Shown piece by piece: positions 7,999-15,404 of a DNA stretch of 23,472 bases. This DNA comes from an uncultured Eubacteriales bacterium (GTDB lineage: Bacteria; Bacillota; Clostridia; Lachnospirales; Lachnospiraceae), in the NCBI GenBank assembly GCA_900544525.1, contig UQVN01000018.1, positions 1-23,472 on the forward strand, in the 5' to 3' direction. Within the stretch, counting starts at the first letter, position 1; each line of letters starts with the position of its first letter. Made by a program: the position numbers and the translations under genes. The notes beneath the pieces were generated by a model that had not been told where the DNA came from, did no database searches, and was given only the letters and a program-made list of their open reading frames with translations.

Positions 7999-9486
7999 CT
8001 ATCGACCTGTGATTTTAGCAACGTTTCTCATTTCCTTCTGTAGCTTTTTTGATAACATGGTAGGATCCATTCTCCACTTCCAGTTATTTCCTAATGTAGA
8101 TGGTGTATTAATCCTACCTTCTCTTCCAATTCCTAAATAATCTTGTACGGGAATGATACAAGTATTTGCTACACTTCTCATAGCAAGTAAAATAAAGTCC
8201 CAATGTAGCTCCTCTCGATTTTCTGGATGATTTCTCATATATTGTTTTGCAAATGCTTGATCCTCTTTTGTCATCTCATCGTACCACCCTTGAATGGTAT
8301 TATTGTCATGAGTCCCCGTATAAACAACACAGTTTCTTTCATAATTGTGAGGTAAATAATCGCTTTCCTCCCTAGAATCAAAAGCAAATTGCAATACTTT
8401 CATCCCAGGGTATCCACTTTCTTTTAATAACTCTTTTACCGTATCCGTTAAAAATCCAAGATCTTCTGCAATAATTTTTTGTTTCCCTAATTCCTTTGAT
8501 AAGTGATAAAAAAGATCCATGGATGGTCCTTTTTCCCAACACCCATTTTTTGCATTACGATCACCAAATGGAACGGCATAATATTCATCAAATCCTCGAA
8601 AATGATCGATACGCACAATGTCATATCGTTTCAAACTGGCTTTCATTCTTTGAATCCACCAAGCGTATTTTGTCTGTTTATGATATTCCCACCGATATAA
8701 TGGATTTCCCCATAACTGCCCTTCTTTAGAAAAGGCATCTGGCGGGCATCCCGCTACCTTCATGGGAGTTCCATCTTCTTCAAATTGAAATAGTTCCTGA
8801 TTCGCCCATACATCTGCACTATCAAGTGCTACATAGATTGGAATATCCCCAATAATTTCAATGCCTTTTTCATTGGCATATTTTTTTAATTTCCTCCACT
8901 GATATTCAAACTCATATTGAAGAAAACAGTAAAATTCAATGGTATCTTTTAATTGAACTCGATACTTTTCCATAGCATTTTTGTCTCTTAATCGGATTTC
9001 TTCTTCCCACTCCATATACCCTTTGCCATGAAAAATTTCTTCTTTAATCGCCATATAAAGAGCATAGTCCATAAGCCATTCTTTCTCTTCTTCACAAAAC
9101 TTTAGAAAGGCTTCTTCCTTTTGAATATGACTCTTTTCATAAGCCTTTCTTAATAGAGGAAAACGATTAAAATATTGCTTTTCATAATTCACCTGATGTT
9201 CTTCTGCTCCTAAATCCACTTGGTCACACTCTTCTTTTGAAAGCCATCCTCTTTCAATTAGTTGCTCGAGATCAATGAAATAAGGATTTCCTGCAAAAGT
9301 CGAAAAGGATTGATAAGGAGAATCTCCATATCCCGTTGGCCCAAGAGGCAATAGTTGCCAATATTTTTGTCCAGCTCTTTCTAGCTGATCAACAAATTCA
9401 TAGGCTTCTTTTGAAAAACAGCCAATCCCATAAGCGGATGGCAAACTAAAAATGGGAAGTAAGACTCCACACTTCCTCTGTTTCAT
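7999..9486 (-). CDS. malQ: 4-alpha-glucanotransferase (amylomaltase)
   Basis: A 495-residue cytoplasmic GH77 enzyme that moves glucan chains between maltooligosaccharides, releasing glucose and making longer dextrins for phosphorylase. The family marks are all present: LPLGPTGYGDSPYQ near residue 46, the nucleophile D294 in VRIDHFRG, the acid E341 in IAEDLGFLT, and D394 in THDNNT. Full length for bacterial MalQ. Start ATG 9486 is chosen over the GTG at 9507 because AAAGGAG lies 7 bases before it. It follows the MalG-like permease within about 20 bases, so it belongs to the transporter operon and supports the importer's role in maltodextrin uptake. Confidence 0.96.
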   Translation of the reverse strand: MKQRKCGVLLPIFSLPSAYGIGCFSKEAYEFVDQLERAGQKYWQLLPLGPTGYGDSPYQSFSTFAGNPYFIDLEQLIERGWLSKEECDQVDLGAEEHQVNYEKQYFNRFPLLRKAYEKSHIQKEEAFLKFCEEEKEWLMDYALYMAIKEEIFHGKGYMEWEEEIRLRDKNAMEKYRVQLKDTIEFYCFLQYEFEYQWRKLKKYANEKGIEIIGDIPIYVALDSADVWANQELFQFEEDGTPMKVAGCPPDAFSKEGQLWGNPLYRWEYHKQTKYAWWIQRMKASLKRYDIVRIDHFRGFDEYYAVPFGDRNAKNGCWEKGPSMDLFYHLSKELGKQKIIAEDLGFLTDTVKELLKESGYPGMKVLQFAFDSREESDYLPHNYERNCVVYTGTHDNNTIQGWYDEMTKEDQAFAKQYMRNHPENREELHWDFILLAMRSVANTCIIPVQDYLGIGREGRINTPSTLGNNWKWRMDPTMLSKKLQKEMRNVAKITGR

Positions 9487-9507
9487 ATTTTTTCTCCTTT
9501 CTCTCAC

Positions 9508-10344
9508 TCATCCTTTTACAGCCCCAGCTACAACCCCTTCAATAATATGCTTTTGACAAGCGATATAAAAGACAATGATTGGAATAATGGATAATACTAA
9601 AGCGCCCATCATGGCTCCCATATCTACCGCACCGTATCCACCTTTTAAATATTGAATGGCAATTGGAAGAGTTTTGTATTTTCTTAAATCTAACACTAAA
9701 GATGGCAATAAATAATCATTCCAAATCCACATGGCTTGTAAAATTGAAACTGTAATACACGTTGGCTTTAAAATGGGAAGTACAATTTTAAAATACATTT
9801 GAATTGGTGTACAACCGTCAATCATAGCAGACTCTTCAATTTCAAGAGGAATACTTTTTATAAATCCACAAAACATAAATACAGAAAGACCTGCTCCAAA
9901 CCCAAGATACACGAGGATAATCCCTACTGGATTGCTAAGTCCTAATGTGTCCGCTATTTTAGATAGTGTATACATTACCATTTGGAATGGTACGATCATA
10001 GAGAAGAGGCATAGATAATAAAATCCCGATGTAAATTTATTATGCACCCTTACAATATACCAAGCGCACATCGAAGTGCATAAAATAATAAGTGCAACAC
10101 TGGCAACAGTAATAAATAATGACGTTCCAAACGATGTAAAAAACTGCGTCTTTTCCATTCCTCTTATATAATTTTCTAGTCCCACAAACATATTGCCAGT
10201 CGGTATTTCAAAGGGCTTTCTGCTAATATACGCTTTCTTTTTAAACGAATTAATAACCACTAAGGCAATCGGAAAAATATAGGCCAGTGAAATAATCGAG
10301 AATAAAGCGGTTAATACCAAATTCATTTTTGATTTTGCTTTCAT
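9508..10344 (-). CDS. malG: sugar ABC transporter permease, MalG type
   Basis: A 278-residue inner-membrane permease with about six hydrophobic segments. The EAA loop that docks on the ATPase is visible at about 168-190 (EIEESAMIDGCTPIQMYFKI then VLP), with the usual conserved glycine. Together with the MalF-like subunit it forms the channel for the sugar delivered by the lipoprotein encoded upstream. The start overlaps the stop of the MalF-like gene by one base (TAATG), implying coupled translation. No ATP-binding subunit is encoded, as is common in Firmicutes that share one MsmX/MalK-type ATPase. Maltodextrin specificity is inferred from malQ and the repressor. Confidence 0.9.
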   Translation of the reverse strand: MKAKSKMNLVLTALFSIISLAYIFPIALVVINSFKKKAYISRKPFEIPTGNMFVGLENYIRGMEKTQFFTSFGTSLFITVASVALIILCTSMCAWYIVRVHNKFTSGFYYLCLFSMIVPFQMVMYTLSKIADTLGLSNPVGIILVYLGFGAGLSVFMFCGFIKSIPLEIEESAMIDGCTPIQMYFKIVLPILKPTCITVSILQAMWIWNDYLLPSLVLDLRKYKTLPIAIQYLKGGYGAVDMGAMMGALVLSIIPIIVFYIACQKHIIEGVVAGAVKG

Positions 10345-11186
10345 TATTGTTCTACCTCCCTATTTCTTGTTAATCGCATTTGTATCAAGGCAATCAATGC
10401 CACTAATAAGAAAAATACAACTGCTTTTGCCTGACCGACGCCTTCCCAACCAGTTCGACTGTAAAAGGTGTTATAAATATTTAGGGCTAACATTTCGGAC
10501 ATATTCGAAGGTTCTCCATTTGTCAATGCTAAGTTTTGGTCAAACAATTTAAAGGAGTTTGTAAGTGTTAAAAACGTACAAATGGTAATGGATGGCATGA
10601 CCATTGGAATCATAATTTTCCTTAAAATCTCTCCCTTTGTCGCACCATCGATTTGAGCGGCTTCTATCATATCGGGAGGAATATTTTGGATTCCTGCAAT
10701 ATAAATAATCATCATATATCCAATTTGCTGCCAGCAAATGACGATGACCAGTCCCCAAAATCCATATTTCGAATCATAAGTCAATGTTCGATTAAAATTT
10801 AACAATACACCATTTAATAATAAGTTCCATATGTATCCTAAAATAATACCACCAATTAAGTTTGGCATAAAAAATACGGTACGGAATAAGTTCGTTCCTC
10901 TAAATTTTCTTGTTAACGCTAATGCCACTGTAAAGGCAAGAACATTAATTAAAATCACACTAACTACGGTAAAAGCAGCTGTATACCACAGGGCATGAAG
11001 AAAGGTTTTATCGGAACCAATTTTTAAGTAATTGCTAATACCTACCCATTTGGCATTGGTCACTGTTGTAAATTTACAAAATGATAGATAGATCCCTAGT
11101 AAAAAAGGGGCAATAAACCCAATGGTAAAGGCAATTAGCGTCGGCAATACAAATACTGGAAAATATTTTTTTATGTACTTATCCAT
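10344..11186 (-). CDS. malF: sugar ABC transporter permease, MalF type
   Basis: A 280-residue inner-membrane permease with about six hydrophobic segments and an EAA loop at about 175-195 (EAAQIDGATKGEILRKIMIP). It is a short Gram-positive MalF type, without the large extra periplasmic loop of E. coli MalF. Start ATG at 11186 has AAGGAG 6 bases upstream. It lies 121 bases after the binding-protein gene; that gap holds a nested hairpin that may limit or protect transcript. It pairs with the MalG-like subunit downstream. Confidence 0.9.
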   Translation of the reverse strand: MDKYIKKYFPVFVLPTLIAFTIGFIAPFLLGIYLSFCKFTTVTNAKWVGISNYLKIGSDKTFLHALWYTAAFTVVSVILINVLAFTVALALTRKFRGTNLFRTVFFMPNLIGGIILGYIWNLLLNGVLLNFNRTLTYDSKYGFWGLVIVICWQQIGYMMIIYIAGIQNIPPDMIEAAQIDGATKGEILRKIMIPMVMPSITICTFLTLTNSFKLFDQNLALTNGEPSNMSEMLALNIYNTFYSRTGWEGVGQAKAVVFFLLVALIALIQMRLTRNREVEQ

Positions 11187-11210
11187 CTTTTTACTCCTTT
11201 TATTCTTCTA

Positions 11211-11289
11211 AAAACGATGAAAAGTGTGTATCACTCACGAAAGGAGCCATATGTTTTTCTATACGGCTCCTTTCCCTTCTCATCGTTTT
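11211..11289 (-). promoter_or_regulatory. nested hairpin between binding-protein and permease genes
   Basis: Two nested perfect inverted repeats: outer AAAACGATGA/TCATCGTTTT (11211-11220 with 11280-11289) and inner AAAGGAGCC/GGCTCCTTT (11240-11248 with 11265-11273). No long T run follows on the minus strand, so it is not a classical terminator. Such stems after binding-protein genes often protect the upstream message or cause partial termination, so that the binding protein exceeds the permeases. Confidence 0.6.
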
Positions 11290-11307
11290 CTTATGATTGC
11301 GATAATT

Positions 11308-12651
11308 TTATTTTTCATTTGCCGCAGCGTACTCTGTCTTCCATCCATCTACAAAAGCTGTTTTTACATTATCCCATTTTCCTGTACCTTGCGCATATTC
11401 AAGAAGTGCACTTCCTACACCGTTTTTCCATTCTTCAGAAGGCATTGTCGTAAAACACCATGCAACGGATTCTTTTCCTGCATCAATGTATTCATTGGAT
11501 GCTGTCACTAATGGATTGCTTGGAACATATTCCTCGGTAAATGTTTTAAATGGTGTTACAAATCCCATATCCGCCATTGCTTGACGACCTTTATCACTAG
11601 AAATTACCCAGTTTAAGAATTCTAATGTGGCTTCGATATCTTCTTTAGACGCTTTGCTATTCACACACCAATAATTTTCACTACCTGTACAAAGTCCTTG
11701 ATTTTCTTCTCCTTTTGCTCCAATGTAAATTGGTAACATTCCAAGATCTTCATCCGCTACTTCGTTCCCTTGAATATCATTGTATGCCCATGTTCCATTT
11801 TGATAGAAAGCAGCTTCTCCTAATGAAAATTCAGCCGCAGCATCTTCTGCTGTCTTTCCAGAAAGTAAACTTGGCTCACAAGTTGCATTGTTAATATATA
11901 AATCAAAAATATTTTTATAGTTATCAAGATACAATCCTTCGATAGCATCGGTAGATTCAATTCCTCTGTCCTTATATTCATAATAAATCGGTAAGTTTGC
12001 TAAATGAGTTTTAAATCTCCAATCGCTAGAAGAATCCATACCAGCTGATGTAAAGGCTCCAACAATTCCTAAATCATCTTTTTTCGCCTGAATATCTTCT
12101 ACTACCTTTTTTAACGTATCAAAATTATTAATTTCTTCTGCGGATTTTACAACTGCTCCATCCATATCCATATATTTTTTAAGAAGTGCTTTGTTGTAAA
12201 TAATGCCATAAGTTTCAATAACATAAGCAACCCCTTTTACTTCTCCAGACTCTGATTTTAAGGCAAAATCATCACTCTTTAACTGCTGATACACTTCAGA
12301 ATCTTTTAAATCGTAACAGTAATCAGACCAAGAAGCTAACCCGACTGGACCATTTACCTGAAAGAGTGTTGGCGCATTTTTCTTTGATATTTCTGATTTC
12401 AATGTAGACTCATAAGTACCAGAAGCTGCTGTCACCACTTTCGTTGACACTCCTGTTTCGTCTTCATATTGCTTTGCTAACTCTTCCCATTGTTCTGCCT
12501 GTTCTGGCTTAAAGTTTAAATAATATACAGACCCCTTTGTTTCTTTACTTTCTCCTCCTTCGGTATTTGAGTTTCCTCCACAACCTGCAAGCATTCCCAT
12601 TACCATAAGAGCTGCTAACCCTGATGCAACAAATTTTTTCATCCTTCTCAT
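11308..12651 (-). CDS. extracellular sugar-binding lipoprotein of the ABC importer (MalE-like)
   Basis: A 447-residue solute-binding protein, family 1. The N-terminus MRRMKK plus a hydrophobic stretch ends in a lipobox LAGC with the lipidated C24, then a low-complexity GGNSNTEGGES linker, as expected for a membrane-anchored binding protein of a Gram-positive. The mature part has the two-lobe pattern with KAPTL-like ISKKNAPTLFQVNGP, VIETYGIIYNKALLKKY and the late GEAAFYQNGTWAY segment. Start ATG 12651 has AAGGA 7 bases upstream. First gene of the operon, driven by the promoter and operator cluster just upstream. Maltose/maltodextrin is the likely ligand from context; the sequence alone does not prove it. 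Confidence 0.9.
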   Translation of the reverse strand: MRRMKKFVASGLAALMVMGMLAGCGGNSNTEGGESKETKGSVYYLNFKPEQAEQWEELAKQYEDETGVSTKVVTAASGTYESTLKSEISKKNAPTLFQVNGPVGLASWSDYCYDLKDSEVYQQLKSDDFALKSESGEVKGVAYVIETYGIIYNKALLKKYMDMDGAVVKSAEEINNFDTLKKVVEDIQAKKDDLGIVGAFTSAGMDSSSDWRFKTHLANLPIYYEYKDRGIESTDAIEGLYLDNYKNIFDLYINNATCEPSLLSGKTAEDAAAEFSLGEAAFYQNGTWAYNDIQGNEVADEDLGMLPIYIGAKGEENQGLCTGSENYWCVNSKASKEDIEATLEFLNWVISSDKGRQAMADMGFVTPFKTFTEEYVPSNPLVTASNEYIDAGKESVAWCFTTMPSEEWKNGVGSALLEYAQGTGKWDNVKTAFVDGWKTEYAAANEK

Positions 12652-12679
12652 GTTTGTCCTTCTTTCTTTTTTTAATGAT

Positions 12680-12691
12680 GGAATCGTTTCC
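12680..12691. promoter_or_regulatory. downstream auxiliary operator-like site
   Basis: GGAATCGTTTCC, a palindrome apart from the two base pairs flanking the central CG, shares GGAA-CG-TTCC with the main operator block. Its centre is 70 bp from the nearest main site, so it could support looping by a LacI-family repressor. Confidence 0.5.
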
Positions 12692-12749
12692 TAACAATAT
12701 AAGTTCATTGTATTGGCAACGATTGAAAAAGATACACTCTTCTCCTTCT

Positions 12750-12785
12750 GGAAACGTTATCGGAAACGATATCGGTAACGTTTCC
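12750..12785. promoter_or_regulatory. triple overlapping LacI-family operator of the maltodextrin operon
   Basis: A 36-bp imperfect palindrome holding three sites with central CG: GGAAACGTTATC (12750-12761), GGAAACGATATC (12762-12773) and GGTAACGTTTCC (12774-12785). The centres are exactly 12 bp apart. It starts a few bases after the expected transcription start, so a bound repressor would block elongation or promoter escape. The sites resemble both MalR and CcpA-type boxes. Confidence 0.75.
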
Positions 12786-12799
12786 ATAAACTTGTTTTT

Positions 12800-12828
12800 A
12801 TCATACACGACTTTTTTATATTTTTCAA
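12800..12828 (-). promoter_or_regulatory. main promoter of the maltodextrin operon
   Basis: Minus strand TTGAAA (12828-12823), 17-base spacer, TATGAT (12805-12800). The expected start is near 12793, giving a leader of about 140 bases that contains all the operator-like sites. Confidence 0.8.
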
Positions 12829-12959
12829 TACATTTTGTATTTTTTGTGAATTTTACACATGATTACGCTTATTATTTATACATTTTAAACAATAGCTAAA
12901 CTATTTTTATTGGATGATTGTTATACAAATATTTCACTTGACTTATGCCTTCCACGCAA
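12829..12959. other. AT-rich intergenic stretch
   Basis: No gene, promoter pair or repeat that I trust. It separates the maltodextrin promoter from the terminator of the bil-type operon, which is transcribed towards it. Confidence 0.4.
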
Positions 12960-13010
12960 AAAAAAGAAAGAGTCCATTTATTTATATGAAAATTCGACTC
13001 TTTCTTTTTT
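12960..13010 (-). terminator. terminator of the bil-type operon
   Basis: A perfect 15-bp stem, AAAAAAGAAAGAGTC (12960-12974) with GACTCTTTCTTTTTT (12996-13010), around a 21-base loop. On the minus strand the downstream arm ends in T-rich sequence. It lies about 170 bases after the flavodoxin gene, beyond the peptide-like remnant. Confidence 0.75.
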
Positions 13011-13058
13011 ATTACGATTTATTTTAAGCATAAATTCTTACATCATATTTTCGTTTCT

Positions 13059-13148
13059 TTATTCAGCAACAACACGGATTCTTTCTTGAATAGGGTTTCC
13101 TTTTACTGCTTCATCCTTCCTTGATATCCCGTGTTTTCCTAAGGTCAC
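13059..13148 (-). pseudogene. 29-codon protein-like remnant or tiny open frame
   Basis: Between the flavodoxin gene and the terminator a minus-strand frame from GTG 13148 to TAA 13059 encodes a peptide ending KGNPIQERIRVVAE. The balanced charged and aliphatic composition looks like the C-terminus of a real protein, unlike the surrounding AT-rich noise. There is no ribosome site before the GTG, and an in-frame stop lies two codons upstream. I do not recognise the family. It may be the tail of a decayed gene or a short translated frame. Confidence 0.3.
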
Positions 13149-13178
13149 TATTTACATTCTTTATTAATACAACTATCT

Positions 13179-13700
13179 TTAACAAGAAGAAGCACTATTA
13201 CTTTCCAATACAAACAACGCTTTTTTTAACTGTTCAAAATCCATTTGATCCGGATGGGAAAGGGCCTCATCAAAGTTTTTTATGAGCATTTCATATCGTT
13301 TATTATTGGGATCTTCTTTTTGCAACTGTACATAACGTTCCCGAACTCCCATTGGCATTTTTCCTTGACACATATAGTTTCCAATGATTTTATTTCCTTC
13401 TGGAATTTCTTTTTTTACTCGTTCTAAAATCTGATTAAAATACTCTTGACTTTGACCAAATCCTGCCGTTCCAAATAAGAAAATCTGTTTTCCCTTTAAT
13501 TCATGTAAGAAATTTTTCATGGCTTCATCACAAGTACCTTTATCTGTCCAAAAACCAATCAGTAAGACATCTGCTTTTTGTGCTTCTTCTGATATTTCTC
13601 CACAATATAGAACTTCTTTTTCTTTTAATGTATCAAAAATAATATCCGCTAATTTTTTTGTGTTTCCGGTTCTGCTACTTACAACAATTGCATAACTCAT
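13179..13700 (-). CDS. bilS: flavodoxin-family protein, BilS-like accessory of bilirubin reductase
   Basis: A 173-residue FMN-binding flavodoxin-fold protein. The phosphate-binding loop is SSRTGNT (8-14); other FMN loops are FWTDKGTCD (50-58) and GTAGFGQS (77-84). It is followed by a helical C-terminal part (about 115-165), longer than plain flavodoxin, and ends in SASSC. GGAGG precedes the ATG at 13700. It is the third gene of the MarR/reductase/flavodoxin cassette, 38 bases after the reductase gene. In the described bilirubin reductase system BilS is the accessory flavodoxin of short BilR, presumably delivering electrons or flavin. The fold is sure; the bilS assignment rests on gene order and the BilR motif next door. 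Confidence 0.85.
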   Translation of the reverse strand: MSYAIVVSSRTGNTKKLADIIFDTLKEKEVLYCGEISEEAQKADVLLIGFWTDKGTCDEAMKNFLHELKGKQIFLFGTAGFGQSQEYFNQILERVKKEIPEGNKIIGNYMCQGKMPMGVRERYVQLQKEDPNNKRYEMLIKNFDEALSHPDQMDFEQLKKALFVLESNSASSC

Positions 13701-13739
13701 CTTCTCTTCCTCCTATTTTTACTATTTTATTGCCATTTT

Positions 13740-14846
13740 TTATTTTCTTTTTCCATCATAAATACAATGTACCCCCAAATGAGCCTTCATGCCTCCAAGG
13801 CATTTTTGATTACATCGAATACAATGTTTTATTTTTTCTTCTTCTCCTTTTGTTACTTTATTTCCCCATTCTGGATCTGCAATTAATTGTCTACACATTC
13901 CAACCAAGTCGACTCTACCTTTTTCCAATTGTTCCTCAATAAACTGTGGATTTGATAAAGCACCTACTCCACAAACAGGTAACTTTGTATATTTTTTTAC
14001 CTCATCACAAAATGGTAAAAAACAGCCTTCTTCTTTAAAATATGGATGATTTTTTGGTGGAATCGTATCATTTAAGTCGGAGTGGTTTGCAAGCGTTACG
14101 TGAAAACTTGTCACTCCTGCTTCTTCTAATAATGGAACGGCCGTCTTAATTTCTTCCATGGTAATTCCTGCATTTCCATAGTGAGGCTCTTCCATTCGAA
14201 CAGCTAATTTAAAATCAATTGCACCATTTGGTATGGCTTTTTTCACTTCCTGAACCGCTTCTATTGCAAAACGAAGACGATTTTCTAATGTTCCACCATA
14301 ACTATCATCTCTCTTATTAAAAATAGGAGAACTAAAACTTCCACACATCCGATCGCCATGAACTTGAACGAGATCAAATCCTGCCTTTTGTGCTAATTGA
14401 GCCGTAGTACCAAAGCCTCTTATAATTTCTTTCACTTTTTCTGGTGGCAGATTCGTAATATAAGGAGACACTTCTTCATTCAATAAAACGCGAAGTTGAT
14501 CTTCTGAAATTTTCCCTGCTTTTACATCGGGAATGTATTTTACTAGCGCCTGAAAATTAGCGTCTGACATATGTAACTGTGCGCAGGCCTTGGCACCATT
14601 TTTGTGGATTGCATCTACAACTCTGCTATAATAGGCAAAACCTTCCTCTGTATGGAGACAAACACCTCTACTTGGCATAACAGAGACATCCCCTATGATA
14701 ATTAAAGCAGTACCACCTTTTGCAATATCACTAATTTTTTGAATATACTCCTCTTCTTTCAATCCCATAGAAGTTGGCGCAAATACAATCCGGTTTTTTA
14801 ATGTTACTGTTCCAAGTGTTATTTTCTTTTGTATTGTATCGTACAT
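13740..14846 (-). CDS. bilR: bilirubin reductase BilR-like, old-yellow-enzyme family (short form)
   Basis: A 368-residue FMN TIM-barrel ene-reductase. It starts LGTVTLKNRIVFAPTSMG, the family N-terminus, and has the GAGVTSFHVT and CGVGALSNP strands of the barrel and phosphate site. The C-terminal cysteines C342, C345, C349 and C361 (C-x2-C-x3-C-x11-C) fit a 4Fe-4S cluster as in dienoyl-CoA-reductase relatives. The FAD/NAD domain of those long relatives is missing. The active-site stretch reads VHGDRMCGSFSSP (HGDR at 163-166); as I recall, HGDR marks BilR, which reduces bilirubin to urobilinogen, where relatives have other residues. MarR-type and flavodoxin genes flank it as in bilQRS. ATG 14846 has GGAGA 7 bases upstream, so the longer upstream frame is not used. 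Another ene-reductase role remains possible. Confidence 0.85.
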   Translation of the reverse strand: MYDTIQKKITLGTVTLKNRIVFAPTSMGLKEEEYIQKISDIAKGGTALIIIGDVSVMPSRGVCLHTEEGFAYYSRVVDAIHKNGAKACAQLHMSDANFQALVKYIPDVKAGKISEDQLRVLLNEEVSPYITNLPPEKVKEIIRGFGTTAQLAQKAGFDLVQVHGDRMCGSFSSPIFNKRDDSYGGTLENRLRFAIEAVQEVKKAIPNGAIDFKLAVRMEEPHYGNAGITMEEIKTAVPLLEEAGVTSFHVTLANHSDLNDTIPPKNHPYFKEEGCFLPFCDEVKKYTKLPVCGVGALSNPQFIEEQLEKGRVDLVGMCRQLIADPEWGNKVTKGEEEKIKHCIRCNQKCLGGMKAHLGVHCIYDGKRK

Positions 14847-15262
14847 GCTGACTCTCCTTTTTGTACTAATCGATTGAGTAATGAATCGAGTAATTCCCTT
14901 TCTTCTTTTGAAAAATCTTTTAATTTTATCTGCTCCCATTGTTCAAAGAGCGTATAAATCTTATGAAAAACTTCTACTCCTTTTTCTGTTAATACAAGTT
15001 CTTGACTTCTTTTATCCACTTTTGATCTTTCTTTTTCAACAAATCCAGACTTTACTAACTTATCAATACTTCTTGTGGTATGCCCTGTATCCATACGAAT
15101 GGCTTGTGAAAGTTCCCCTGGGGAACAATGACTATGCTTTCCAATATAAACAACAAAAAACATGAGTCCAATGGATAATCCCATTTCCTGCAACTTTTCA
15201 TTACAAAACATGGTAAACTCTTTTTTTAATGCTAAAATTTGATAGGCAAATGATGTTTCCAT
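14819..15262 (-). CDS. bilQ: MarR-family regulator, BilQ-like
   Basis: A 147-residue winged-helix regulator. The DNA-binding part is SPGELSQAIRMDTGHTTRSI (residues 47-66), then LVKSGFVEKERSKVDKRSQE with the conserved D-x-R wing, and LTEKG. Helices at both ends would form the dimer interface. Start ATG 15262 has AAAGGAG 7 bases upstream; the longer frame to 15295 lies over the leader. Its 3' end overlaps the reductase start by 28 bases, so the genes are surely co-transcribed. MarR proteins commonly repress their own operon and let go when bound by small aromatic or lipophilic compounds; a bile pigment as ligand is only an inference. A dyad over its promoter is a likely binding site. Confidence 0.88.
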   Translation of the reverse strand: METSFAYQILALKKEFTMFCNEKLQEMGLSIGLMFFVVYIGKHSHCSPGELSQAIRMDTGHTTRSIDKLVKSGFVEKERSKVDKRSQELVLTEKGVEVFHKIYTLFEQWEQIKLKDFSKEERELLDSLLNRLVQKGESACTIQYKRK

Positions 15263-15287
15263 GAATATCTCCTTTCTTTTTTTATTG

Positions 15288-15313
15288 AAATACAAATTTT
15301 TTAATTGCTATTT
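15288..15313. promoter_or_regulatory. dyad over the bil operon start site, candidate MarR operator
   Basis: AAATA-x2-AATT and AATT-x2-TATTT arms face each other across 15288-15313. The dyad begins 2-3 bases after the -10 box and spans the expected transcription start, where a MarR dimer would repress. Confidence 0.5.
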
Positions 15314-15315
15314 GC

Positions 15316-15344
15316 ATTTTATTGTATTTATCTGACTTTGTCAA
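15316..15344 (-). promoter_or_regulatory. promoter of the bil-type operon
   Basis: Minus strand TTGACA (15344-15339), 17-base spacer, TAAAAT (15321-15316). The perfect -35 and ideal spacing predict a strong promoter; the leader to the regulator ATG is about 45 bases. Confidence 0.85.
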
Positions 15345-15363
15345 ATATATTTTTTATAAAAAC

Positions 15364-15395
15364 GAAGGAATCCGCCTTCCATCTCGGATCCCTTC
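15364..15395 (-). terminator. terminator of proC
   Basis: GAAGGAATCCG (15364-15374) pairs with CGGATCCCTTC (15385-15395), with one G-U pair, around a 10-base loop. On the minus strand five T follow almost at once. It is about 10 bases after the proC stop and separates proC from the bil promoter. Confidence 0.85.
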
Positions 15396-15404
15396 CTCTC
15401 TTTC

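Noticed and set aside
8010..8030. GAGAAACGTTGC, similar to a catabolite-repression or LacI-type site, near the end of malQ
   Set aside because: It lies in coding sequence and matches only the central half of the consensus.
14847..14939. Longer N-terminus for the reductase (31 extra residues)
   Set aside because: That stretch encodes the MarR C-terminus in another frame, and the ribosome site and family N-terminus both point to 14846.
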